Shown here piece after piece: positions 45,493 to 53,847 of a DNA stretch of 64,000 nucleotides. Below the pieces are notes generated by a model. It did no database searches, was not told the origin of the DNA, and worked only from the letters and a program-made list of their open reading frames with translations. The DNA is from Flavobacteriia bacterium (lineage in GTDB: Bacteria > Bacteroidota > Bacteroidia > Flavobacteriales > Flavobacteriaceae). A program made the translations under genes and the position numbers. Position 1 is the stretch's first letter. The number at the start of each line of letters is the position of its first letter. The DNA lies in NCBI GenBank assembly GCA_004293165.1, contig RDYL01000002.1, positions 372,001 to 436,000 on the forward strand, read 5' to 3'.

Positions 45493-47619
45493 ATGACCAA
45501 CATTCAATTCATTCAAAACCAAACCAACATTGCTCCAAAAAGCATTGAAGCTACTATAAAACTACTTTCGGAAGATTGTACGATTCCTTTTATTTCGCGT
45601 TATCGAAAAGATCAAACAGGCAATTTAGATGAGGTACAAATTGAAGCCATTTCGAAATTAAACAAGCAATTTGACGAAATCATCAAACGAAAAGAGAGTA
45701 TTCTAAAATCGATAGAAGAGCAAAAGGCGCTTTCACCTGAATTGAAATCAAAAATTGAAAATAGTTTCGATTTACAGGAATTGGAAGATTTTTATTTGCC
45801 CTACAAAAAGAAGAAAAAAACCAAAGCCGATGTGGCTCGCGAAAACGGACTAGAGCCATTAGCAAAAATTATCATGAGTCAAAAAAATGATGATATTGAG
45901 TTTTTAGCCTCGAAATATTTGAATGCAAACGTTAAAAACGAAGACGAAGCCCTACAAGGTGCTCGCGATATCATTGGCGAATGGATTAACGAAAACATCT
46001 TTATTCGTAAAAATTTACGTCGCTTGTTCCAACGAAAAGCAGAAATCACAACCAAAGTTGTTAAAACTAAAAAAGACGATGAAGCGGCTCAAAAATTCAA
46101 TCAGTATTTTGATTGGAACGAACCTATTTCAAAAGCGCCATCGCATCGCTTATTAGCCATGTTGCGTGCCGAAGCAGAAGGTTTTGTGAAGTTAAATGTC
46201 GCTGTTGAAAAAGAAGAAGCTCTAGATTTTATCGAAGAAAATGTCATCAAAAATAAAAATTCTGAGGCAACAGAACATTTAGAATTAGCTATTAAAGACA
46301 GTTACAAACGTTTGTTAGAACCAGCTATTTCAAACGAAACGTTACAAGAAGCAAAGGCTAAAGCAGATATCAAAGCAATTGATGTGTTTTCGGAAAATTT
46401 ACGACAATTGTTATTAGCACCACCATTAGGAGAAAAACGAATTTTAGCCATCGACCCAGGATATAGAACAGGTTGTAAAGTGGTTTGCTTGGATGAAAAA
46501 GGCGATTTATTAAACAACGAAACCATTTATCCACACGCACCACAAAACGACACTGCCATGGCGATGAAGAAAATTCGTTCAATGGTGAATGCGTACAATA
46601 TTGAAGCAATTTCTATCGGAAACGGAACTGCTTCTCGTGAAACGGAATTTTTCATTAAAAAAATCGCTTTTGATAAACCCGTTCAAGTTTTTGTAGTTTC
46701 CGAAGCGGGTGCATCGGTGTATTCTGCGAGTAAAATTGCGCGTGAAGAATTCTCAAATTATGATGTTACCGTTCGTGGTTCGGTTTCGATTGGAAGACGA
46801 CTTTCTGATCCATTGGCCGAATTGGTTAAAATCGATCCAAAATCTATTGGTGTTGGACAATATCAACACGATGTAGATCAAACTAAATTGCAATCTGCAT
46901 TAGACAGCACCGTTATGAGTTGTGTAAATTCAGTCGGAATTAACATCAACACCGCAAGTAAATCTTTGTTGAGTTATGTTTCTGGAATTGGTGAAAAAAT
47001 GGCTGAAAATATTGTAGCCTATCGTTCAGAAAATGGCCCTTTTGAAGATAGAAAACAACTGAAAAAAGTACCACGTTTAGGTGAAAAAGCATATCAACAA
47101 GCCGCCGCTTTCATTAGAATTCGCGATGGAAAAAATCCATTGGATAATTCGGCAGTGCATCCGGAAGCGTATCCTATTGTGGAAAAAATGGCAAAAGATT
47201 TGGGTATCAAAATCACTGAATTAATTGCTAACAAAGAAAAAATCGCGCAGATAAAACCAGAAAATTACATCACGGCAGAAATTGGGATTTTAACATTGAA
47301 AGACATTTTAAAAGAGCTAGAAAAACCAGGTTTAGACCCAAGAAAAGCAGCAAAAATTTTCGAATTTGACCCGAATGTAAAAACCATAAAAGATTTACGA
47401 ACAGGCATGATTTTACCCGGAATTGTAAATAATATTACCGCTTTTGGTTGTTTTGTGGATGTAGGAATCAAAGAAAGTGGTTTGGTTCACATTTCGCAAT
47501 TAAAAGAAGGCTATGTTTCCGATGTAAATGAAGTAGTAAAAATGCACCAACACGTTCAAGTAAAAGTAGTTGAGGTAGACGAAGCTAGAAAACGCATTCA
47601 GTTGACGATGATTTTGTAA
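45493..47619 (+). CDS. tex: Tex-family RNA-binding protein
   Basis: 708 residues in Tex order: N-terminal helical domain (with IPFISRYRKDQTGNLDE), a YqgF-like RNase H-fold domain (ILAIDPGYRTGCKVVCLD at ~320), a helix-hairpin-helix region (NINTASKSLLSYVSGIGEKMAENIV) and a C-terminal S1 domain (GMILPGIVNNITAFGCFVDVG). Tex binds nucleic acid and is linked to transcription and RNA stability in other bacteria. It ends at an unusual nested hairpin. Confidence 0.95.
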   Translation: MTNIQFIQNQTNIAPKSIEATIKLLSEDCTIPFISRYRKDQTGNLDEVQIEAISKLNKQFDEIIKRKESILKSIEEQKALSPELKSKIENSFDLQELEDFYLPYKKKKKTKADVARENGLEPLAKIIMSQKNDDIEFLASKYLNANVKNEDEALQGARDIIGEWINENIFIRKNLRRLFQRKAEITTKVVKTKKDDEAAQKFNQYFDWNEPISKAPSHRLLAMLRAEAEGFVKLNVAVEKEEALDFIEENVIKNKNSEATEHLELAIKDSYKRLLEPAISNETLQEAKAKADIKAIDVFSENLRQLLLAPPLGEKRILAIDPGYRTGCKVVCLDEKGDLLNNETIYPHAPQNDTAMAMKKIRSMVNAYNIEAISIGNGTASRETEFFIKKIAFDKPVQVFVVSEAGASVYSASKIAREEFSNYDVTVRGSVSIGRRLSDPLAELVKIDPKSIGVGQYQHDVDQTKLQSALDSTVMSCVNSVGININTASKSLLSYVSGIGEKMAENIVAYRSENGPFEDRKQLKKVPRLGEKAYQQAAAFIRIRDGKNPLDNSAVHPEAYPIVEKMAKDLGIKITELIANKEKIAQIKPENYITAEIGILTLKDILKELEKPGLDPRKAAKIFEFDPNVKTIKDLRTGMILPGIVNNITAFGCFVDVGIKESGLVHISQLKEGYVSDVNEVVKMHQHVQVKVVEVDEARKRIQLTMIL

Positions 47620-47625
47620 ACAAAA

Positions 47626-47679
47626 AAATCCCAAACTTTTTAACTCTGAACTTGTTTCAGAATTTAAAGTTTGGGATTT
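47626..47679. terminator. Nested terminator between tex and tatA with a REP-like palindrome in its loop
   Basis: The outer stem is 14 bp and perfect (47626-47639 with 47666-47679: AAATCCCAAACTTT / AAAGTTTGGGATTT). The loop contains a second hairpin, TCTGAA-CTTGT-TTCAGA (47645-47661), identical over 19 bases to the palindrome after tRNA-Cys. A/T runs on both sides allow use by both convergent genes. Confidence 0.85.
47641..47666. repeat. REP-like copy inside the tex-tatA terminator
   Basis: Shares TCTGAACTTGTTTCAGAAT exactly with 39399-39417, but lacks the GTCAT left part. Confidence 0.75.
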
Positions 47680-47697
47680 AAATATTGAAAAGAAAAA

Positions 47698-47904
47698 CTA
47701 TTCTTTTTCTTTAGTTTCTTCTTCTTTTTTAGAATTTGCTGGTTGTTCGTCTTTGGCAGCGTTTTTAAATTCTTTAATACCTGTACCAATTCCTTTCATT
47801 AATTCTGGAATTTTTTTTCCACCAAAAAGTAATAAAACTATTACCGCAATCAAGATAATTTGTGGAACTCCAACTACTCCTAAAAATATAGTTAATGCAT
47901 TCAT
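47698..47904 (-). CDS. tatA: Twin-arginine translocase subunit TatA/TatE
   Basis: 68 residues: one N-terminal membrane helix ([23 protein letters not shown], with the FGGKKIPE motif typical of TatA), an amphipathic helix ([15 protein letters not shown]) and a short charged tail. It forms the pore of the Tat system that exports folded proteins. No tatC is adjacent. TatA and TatE cannot be told apart here. Promoter 30 bp upstream. Confidence 0.93.
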   Translation of the reverse strand: MNALTIFLGVVGVPQIILIAVIVLLLFGGKKIPELMKGIGTGIKEFKNAAKDEQPANSKKEEETKEKE

Positions 47905-47934
47905 GATTTTAATATTTTAAAGCACAAAGATATA

Positions 47935-47942
47935 AAGAATTT
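47935..47942 (-). promoter_or_regulatory. -7 promoter box of tatA
   Basis: TATCTTTG on the minus strand, 30 bp from the ATG. Confidence 0.55.
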
Positions 47943-48005
47943 AACAAATCATTATTTTTTAACGATATATTATACTATTCCAATTTACAAACCCGTTGTA
48001 TTTAG

Positions 48006-48013
48006 TATATTTG
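48006..48013 (+). promoter_or_regulatory. -7 promoter box of the LytM-like gene
   Basis: TATATTTG, 21 bp before the ATG at 48035. Confidence 0.6.
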
Positions 48014-48034
48014 TGATATAAATTGGTTCAAAAA

Positions 48035-48907
48035 ATGGCTAACAAAAAGCTAAAAAGACAGTTACTTCTTAAAAAGTTATACAACAAAAGAAGACTAGTT
48101 ATTCTTAACGAAGATACTTTTGAAGAGACCTTTTCATTAAAATTAAATTTAATGAATGTTTTTGTTGTGGGAACTATCGGCGCTATTTTAATCATTTTCG
48201 TTACTACTTATATCATCGCCTTTACGCCTCTGCGCGAATATATTCCAGGGTATGCTTCAACAAAATTAAAACAAGACGCATTGGAAATGGCAATTAAATC
48301 GGATTCTCTTGAAAAATCGGTGAAAATAAACAATGCATATATTGCTTCTATTAAAAAAGTATTAACAGGTGATTTAGAATACGCAAAACTGAACAAAGAC
48401 TCCATCAAAGCATTAGATGTTTCCGATATAGATATTTCAGGACTTTCACCAACCGAAAAAGAGCAAGAATTAAGAGAACAAGTAATAAAAGAAGACAAAT
48501 ACAATGTATTTGAATCGTCTAAACCTAAAGTTAGTTTTGTATTGTTTCCTCCAGCTCAAGGTGCTATTTTACAAAAATACAATGTAGCTAATAAACATTT
48601 AGCGGTTAAAATTGCGTTGACCAATAATACACCCATAAAATCTGTTGGAGCAGGAACTATTATTTTTTCCGATTGGACTCCGAGTTCCGGTTATGTGGTC
48701 ATTATTCGCCATAAAGATGATATTTTATCGGTATATAAAAATGCGGCTTCGGTAACAAAATCTCAAGGAAACATTGTTAGATCGGGTGAAGTTATTGCTC
48801 TTGCAGGAAATGCCAATGCTGTCCAAAATTCGGGCGCAACACTTCATTTTGAATTATGGAAAGATGGTTTTCCTATTGACCCAACTCAATTTATCAATTT
48901 CAATTAA
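48035..48907 (+). CDS. M23/LytM-fold protein, probably not catalytic
   Basis: 290 residues from ATG 48035. A membrane helix at ~36-60 follows a basic cytosolic start; then a helical linker and a C-terminal LytM-like domain (about 170-288). The zinc residues of active M23 peptidases are missing: the HxGxD stretch reads HLAVKIAL, the Y-x-H motif reads SVYKNA, and HLHFE reads TLHFE. It likely regulates cell-wall hydrolases, as EnvC and NlpD do. GH3 follows after 2 bp. A TTG start 12 bp upstream is possible but less likely. Confidence 0.82.
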   Translation: MANKKLKRQLLLKKLYNKRRLVILNEDTFEETFSLKLNLMNVFVVGTIGAILIIFVTTYIIAFTPLREYIPGYASTKLKQDALEMAIKSDSLEKSVKINNAYIASIKKVLTGDLEYAKLNKDSIKALDVSDIDISGLSPTEKEQELREQVIKEDKYNVFESSKPKVSFVLFPPAQGAILQKYNVANKHLAVKIALTNNTPIKSVGAGTIIFSDWTPSSGYVVIIRHKDDILSVYKNAASVTKSQGNIVRSGEVIALAGNANAVQNSGATLHFELWKDGFPIDPTQFINFN

Positions 48908-48909
48908 AC

Positions 48910-50412
48910 ATGTCAGTAAAAGCCTTTGCGGCAAAATTATTTGCTAAAAAAATTCACGCTAAAACTCAAAAATGGGCCAATAATCCTGTTGAAACCCAAC
49001 AAAAAGTTTTTGAAGCTTTAATCAAAGAAGCCGCACAAACGCAATTTGGAAAAGACCATAATTTTTCAGCTATAAAAACGTTTTCAGATTTTGCGCAAAA
49101 AGTGCCAATCCGCGATTACGAAGGCTTGAAACACTATGTGGATAAAGTAGTAAAAGGCGAAGAAAATGTACTTTGGAAAGGAAAACCACTTTATTTTGCT
49201 AAAACTTCTGGAACCACTTCTGGTGCAAAATATATTCCGCTAACAAAAGAATCCATGCCCTTTCATATTCAAGCGGCTCGAAATGCCATTTTGAGTTACA
49301 TTCACGAAACTGGAAAAGCTGAGTTTGTAAAAGGTAAAATGATTTTCTTGCAAGGAAGTCCGCTTTTAGAAGAAAAAAATGGCATCAAGCTGGGAAGATT
49401 ATCAGGAATTGTAGCGCATTTTGTTCCGAAATATTTACAAAAAAACCGAATGCCAAGTTGGGAAACCAATTGCATTGAAGACTGGGAAACTAAAGTCAAT
49501 GCCATTGTGGAAGAAACCATTAATGAAGATATGGCGGTGATTTCAGGCATTCCATCTTGGGTGCAAATGTACTTTGAGAAACTAGCAGCAAAAGCAAACA
49601 AGCCTGTTGGTGAAATCTTCAAAAACTTCAATTTGTTTATTTATGGCGGTGTAAATTACGAACCTTATCGAGCGAAATTTGAAAATTTAATCGGAAGAAA
49701 AGTCGATTCTATTGAGTTATTTCCTGCTTCGGAAGGTTTTTTTGCCTATCAAGATTCTCAATCAGAAAAAGGAATGTTATTGCTATTGAATTCTGGAATT
49801 TTCTACGAATTCATAAAGGCAGATGAATTTTTTACCGAAAATCCAAAACGCCACACGATTGGTGAAGTAGAGTTAGGAGTCAATTACGTTTTAATTATTT
49901 CTACGAATGCCGGACTTTGGGGATATAATATTGGCGATACGGTTCAGTTTACGAGTTTAAAACCGTATCGTGTGATTGTTTCAGGTAGAATTAAGCATTA
50001 TATATCCGCTTTTGGCGAGCATGTTATAGGAAAAGAAGTAGAATCTGCTTTACAAGAAGCAATGGAAGGAACTGATGTTCGTGTAAATGAATTTACCGTA
50101 GCACCACAAATTACGCCAACCGAAGGTTTACCTTATCACGAATGGTTTATTGAATTTGATTCCGAAGAATCGGAACAACCCAATAATTTAGAAGATTTTG
50201 CGTTAAAAATAGATAACGCCATGCGTAAACAAAATGTATATTATGATGATTTGATTGTTGGTAACGTGTTACGAACATTGGTCATCACAAAAGTTCCAAA
50301 AAACGGTTTTCAAGAGTATATGAAATCCATTGGCAAATTAGGCGGACAAAATAAGTTACCGAGACTTTCAAATGATAGAAAGATTGCTCAATTTTTTGAG
50401 ATAAAAAAATAA
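48910..50412 (+). CDS. GH3-family acyl-adenylate-forming protein
   Basis: 500 residues of the GH3 (auxin-responsive promoter) family, members of the ANL adenylate-forming superfamily. The ATP-binding loop is FAKTSGTTSGAKYIPLT (about 97-113); other parts are ELFPASEGFFAYQ and the C-terminal lid around VSGRIKHYISAFGEHV. Bacterial members are common in Bacteroidota; they probably join a carboxylic acid to an amine, substrate unknown. It lies between the LytM-like gene and two small secreted-protein genes, each within 2 bp, forming one operon. Confidence 0.9.
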   Translation: MSVKAFAAKLFAKKIHAKTQKWANNPVETQQKVFEALIKEAAQTQFGKDHNFSAIKTFSDFAQKVPIRDYEGLKHYVDKVVKGEENVLWKGKPLYFAKTSGTTSGAKYIPLTKESMPFHIQAARNAILSYIHETGKAEFVKGKMIFLQGSPLLEEKNGIKLGRLSGIVAHFVPKYLQKNRMPSWETNCIEDWETKVNAIVEETINEDMAVISGIPSWVQMYFEKLAAKANKPVGEIFKNFNLFIYGGVNYEPYRAKFENLIGRKVDSIELFPASEGFFAYQDSQSEKGMLLLLNSGIFYEFIKADEFFTENPKRHTIGEVELGVNYVLIISTNAGLWGYNIGDTVQFTSLKPYRVIVSGRIKHYISAFGEHVIGKEVESALQEAMEGTDVRVNEFTVAPQITPTEGLPYHEWFIEFDSEESEQPNNLEDFALKIDNAMRKQNVYYDDLIVGNVLRTLVITKVPKNGFQEYMKSIGKLGGQNKLPRLSNDRKIAQFFEIKK

Positions 50413-50414
50413 GG

Positions 50415-51293
50415 ATGAAACAAAATAGAGTGATTTGGATTTTTTTGATTGTTACACAATTTGCGTTTTCACAAATTCGTGGCGTAGTCAAAGACAGCAT
50501 TTCAGGCGAACCTATTCCGTATGTAAACATTTGGGTGGAGAATGAAACTATTGGTACTACTTCGGAAACTAATGGTAGTTTTTCATTGGATATAAAAGAA
50601 GAGAAACTATTGGTGTTTTCGGCATTGGGTTATGAAATTAAAAAAGCAACTTCAAAAACAGATTTAATTTTATTAAAACCTAAAGTTTTTGAGCTGAATG
50701 AAGTGGTGGTTACATTTCCTAAAAAAACGAAAGAATTAGAAATTGGAGAGGCTCACAAAGTTCACATAAGTCAATTATCAGGAAATAAACCATGGATTTA
50801 TGCTAAATTATTTAATTATGATGAAAAATACATGGAAACACCATTTATTAAGAAAATTGTTTTCTACTCTAATAGTGATATCAAAGGAGCTAAAATTAAA
50901 TTAAGAATTTTTGGCATTAATGATTCAATTCCTTCAGAAGATTTGATAAATGAAGATATCATTGTTACTGTAAAAGAAGGAATGAAAAAAAACACAATAG
51001 ATGTTTCTAGTTATAATATTGAATTTCCTAAAAAAGGAATTGTAATAGGTTTAGAATGGTTAATTATTGAAGAAAATAAATACTTCTTTACATATAAAGA
51101 CCCAAAAACAAAACAAAAAGTAAGTTTAGAAAACTATGCCCCATCTTTAGTAATCAATCATTCACCTGATGAAATTTCATTTACTTATTCAAAAGGGAGA
51201 TGGTATAAACATAAAAGACATTCTTCTAATTACAAAAAAGAATGGAATAATAAAGTTGATACACCAGCCATAAATCTAATTTTAACCAACTAA
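50415..51293 (+). CDS. Secreted protein with carboxypeptidase-regulatory-like domain (copy 1)
   Basis: 292 residues with a signal peptide (IWIFLIVTQFAFSQ) then a CarboxypepD_reg-like beta-sandwich (about 21-100, IRGVVKDSISGEPIPYVNIW...GTTSETNGSFSL). The rest (100-292) is beta-rich and unnamed; it is not followed by a TonB barrel, so this is not SusC. Its N-terminus is almost identical to the next gene, and the two overlap by 1 bp (TAATG). Outer-membrane or periplasmic location inferred; function unknown. Confidence 0.8.
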   Translation: MKQNRVIWIFLIVTQFAFSQIRGVVKDSISGEPIPYVNIWVENETIGTTSETNGSFSLDIKEEKLLVFSALGYEIKKATSKTDLILLKPKVFELNEVVVTFPKKTKELEIGEAHKVHISQLSGNKPWIYAKLFNYDEKYMETPFIKKIVFYSNSDIKGAKIKLRIFGINDSIPSEDLINEDIIVTVKEGMKKNTIDVSSYNIEFPKKGIVIGLEWLIIEENKYFFTYKDPKTKQKVSLENYAPSLVINHSPDEISFTYSKGRWYKHKRHSSNYKKEWNNKVDTPAINLILTN

Positions 51294-52108
51294 TGCAAAA
51301 ATTCCTTTTTATTTTCATCCTCTCATTTTCCCTTTCCGCCCAAATCCGCGGTGTAGTCAAAGACAGCATTTCCGGCGAACCGATTCCTTTTGTGAATATT
51401 TGGGTGGAGAACGAAACGGTTGGAACTACTTCTGAAGCAGACGGAACTTTTTTCTTAGAAGCGTCAAAAGAAAAAAACATTGTGATTTCGGTTTTAGGTT
51501 ATGAACGAAAAACGCTAAAAGGAACAGCTATTTCAATAGTTCAATTAAAACCAATGACTTACGATTTAGCGGAAGTGGTAATATTAAATAAGAAACAATC
51601 CAAAATAATAGAAATTGGCGATATTAAAAATGCGATTTTTCAATCCTTTGATAACGGACCAAAAATTGAAGCCAAATTTTTCCCCTATCAAGCTTCTTAC
51701 AGTAAAACCAAGTTTATAAAAGAAGTCACTGTTTTTACCGACAGCCGTATTGATGACGCAACCATAAAACTTCATTTTTATAGCGTAGATGAGAATGGTT
51801 CTCCAGGTAAAGAATTATTAACAAAAGACTATATAGTAACATTAAAAAAAGGTATAATTAAACATCGATTTGTTATTTCGCAATTTGATTTGATATTTCC
51901 AGAAAAAGGAATGTTTGTTGCCTATGAAAAATTGTTAATTGAAAGCAATAAAACAGGCTCAAAATACCAACCCTACGTATTGTATAATTATGTTGAACGC
52001 GATTTCTTTTATACTTATGCCTATGGAAAATGGACAAAATTAAATGCAGAAACACAAGGAAAATTACAATTAAACGAGCCCGCAATCAACCTAGTTTTAT
52101 CCAACTAA
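51293..52108 (+). CDS. Secreted protein with carboxypeptidase-regulatory-like domain (copy 2)
   Basis: 271 residues; signal peptide (FLFIFILSFSLSA) and the same domain start as copy 1 (IRGVVKDSISGEPIPFVNIW). The first ~40 mature residues differ at only a few positions, with near-identical DNA, while the C-terminal halves share only a loose pattern (KFIKEVTVFTDS..IDDATIKLHFY against PFIKKIVFYSNSDIKGAKIKLRIF). It arose by tandem duplication. It ends the GH3 operon. Confidence 0.8.
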   Translation: MQKFLFIFILSFSLSAQIRGVVKDSISGEPIPFVNIWVENETVGTTSEADGTFFLEASKEKNIVISVLGYERKTLKGTAISIVQLKPMTYDLAEVVILNKKQSKIIEIGDIKNAIFQSFDNGPKIEAKFFPYQASYSKTKFIKEVTVFTDSRIDDATIKLHFYSVDENGSPGKELLTKDYIVTLKKGIIKHRFVISQFDLIFPEKGMFVAYEKLLIESNKTGSKYQPYVLYNYVERDFFYTYAYGKWTKLNAETQGKLQLNEPAINLVLSN

Positions 52109-52120
52109 AAATAAAAGTAG

Positions 52121-52128
52121 TACATTTG
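52121..52128 (+). promoter_or_regulatory. -7 promoter box of the phosphorylase-like gene
   Basis: TACATTTG, 21 bp before the ATG. Confidence 0.6.
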
Positions 52129-52149
52129 CAGGTTAGATAAACATATATA

Positions 52150-53841
52150 ATGAAAGACATTAAAAACATTTCGCGTTCTAGAGCGCAAGAGTCCTCAGCA
52201 GCTATTGAGCGACTGTACATTACCATGAGACACTTATTCAACAGAGGTTTTTATAAACCAATGGGTGTTTCGGGAGAAACTTTAAGAGAAGCTTTATTAG
52301 CGCTTCGACCAGAAATTTACGGAAGTATTGCCGAAGAAAAAGTAGAATTAAACGGATTATTATACGTAATTGAACGTTTACCAATTGGAATTGAAGAGTG
52401 TCGTTATATTAATTTAACTTCAGATGAAGGGTATTCAAATTCGCACTTTAAAGCGATTGTTCCACCAAAAAGAAGAAGAAATTGTTACCGAATTGATGAC
52501 GAACAAATGAATGTGGAAATCACACGTGGTCGTTCAGATATTTATGATATTTTAACGCATTTAACGTTTATTTTCATCGAATCACATAAAATTAAAGATA
52601 GAGTTTTAATTGATGATGAAGGAGCTGTTTCAAGAGATTGGCAAAAACTAGAAATTGCAGTAAAGCAAACCAAAAAATTACCTTTAATTGAAAGAGAAAA
52701 GGCAATTTCACACGCAGCCAATGTATTAGGAAGAACGTTTGCTGAAGTACAAGCTATTTATGATGATTTTGCTACTATCGAAGCACCAGACCGATTTTTA
52801 CATGTAGTTTATTGGTTAGGAAAATTAGCTATTGAAGAAGTAGTAGACAACAATAAAAGAACCATAACATTTAGTCCTATTTTAAGAGAACGATTAGGAC
52901 ACCATATTTATGGAGATATTTGGGCAACCACTATTAAAGAAGTTTTACAAAAAAACAATTTATTAGAACATCCTATACATATTATAAGTGCTAACATGCA
53001 CAGTGTTATGAACTCTCTTTTTGCTGAACCAGTTTTAGGAAAAAAATACAAAAATACTCCTGAATTTCAGATATTTGAAGATTTAAGTAGCTCATCCAAT
53101 AAAGAGTTGCGCAAGAAAGTGGAAGAATTTGCGTTTCAACAAGGAATGATTAGTTTACCCGATACATCTGGAACTAATATAGATGTTCAAATTTTTGACA
53201 CCGCAAAAATTGATTTATCAAAAACCATTTTTGCTTCGTCTAAACTTGCCAAAGAAAAACCAGTACTTATAGTAATGGATTATGCTTTTGGCGAGCAAGC
53301 TTTTGAAACTATAGATGAGTTGTTGAAACCTTTTAAAGAAGAAAAAAACAATAAAATATTCTTAAATGTAGAGTCGGTTTCAATAATGGGTAAAGCGGGG
53401 ATTTTAGAAGGTGGTAAAGGAGATATTATGATTCCTACAGCACACATAAACGAAGGAACAGCAGACAATTATCCTTTTGAAAATGAATTAACAAAAGCAA
53501 TGTTTGAAGGAAATAATATTCCCGTTTTTGAAGGACCTATGATTACCGTTTTAGGAACATCACTTCAAAATAGAGATTTATTAAAATTTTTCCACGAATC
53601 TACATGGCAAGCCATTGGTTTAGAAATGGAGGGGGCTTATTATCAAAAAGCTATACAATCTGCCTCAAAAATTAGAAAAAGCATTAATCCAAATGTAAAG
53701 GTTCGATACGCATATTATGCTTCAGATAATCCTTTAGAAACAGGAAGTACATTAGCTTCAGGTGGATTAGGTACAACAGGGGTTAAACCTACATACTTAA
53801 TTACCATTAAAATATTAGAACAAATTTTTAACATAAAATAA
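52150..53841 (+). CDS. Two-domain protein with nucleoside-phosphorylase-like C-terminus (possibly DUF6909)
   Basis: 563 residues. The first ~270 are helical and unnamed (start RAQESSAAIERLYITMRHLF). The C-terminal half has features of the nucleoside phosphorylase fold: VSIMGKAGILEGGKGDIMIPTAHINEGT, GPMITVLGTSLQNRD and the ribose-site-like GLEMEGAYYQKA. I think this family is catalogued as DUF6909 but am not certain. A role in nucleotide salvage is suggested by the fold only. No signal peptide. It has its own promoter and stands just before the polysaccharide locus. Confidence 0.7.
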   Translation: MKDIKNISRSRAQESSAAIERLYITMRHLFNRGFYKPMGVSGETLREALLALRPEIYGSIAEEKVELNGLLYVIERLPIGIEECRYINLTSDEGYSNSHFKAIVPPKRRRNCYRIDDEQMNVEITRGRSDIYDILTHLTFIFIESHKIKDRVLIDDEGAVSRDWQKLEIAVKQTKKLPLIEREKAISHAANVLGRTFAEVQAIYDDFATIEAPDRFLHVVYWLGKLAIEEVVDNNKRTITFSPILRERLGHHIYGDIWATTIKEVLQKNNLLEHPIHIISANMHSVMNSLFAEPVLGKKYKNTPEFQIFEDLSSSSNKELRKKVEEFAFQQGMISLPDTSGTNIDVQIFDTAKIDLSKTIFASSKLAKEKPVLIVMDYAFGEQAFETIDELLKPFKEEKNNKIFLNVESVSIMGKAGILEGGKGDIMIPTAHINEGTADNYPFENELTKAMFEGNNIPVFEGPMITVLGTSLQNRDLLKFFHESTWQAIGLEMEGAYYQKAIQSASKIRKSINPNVKVRYAYYASDNPLETGSTLASGGLGTTGVKPTYLITIKILEQIFNIK

Positions 53842-53847
53842 GAATTG

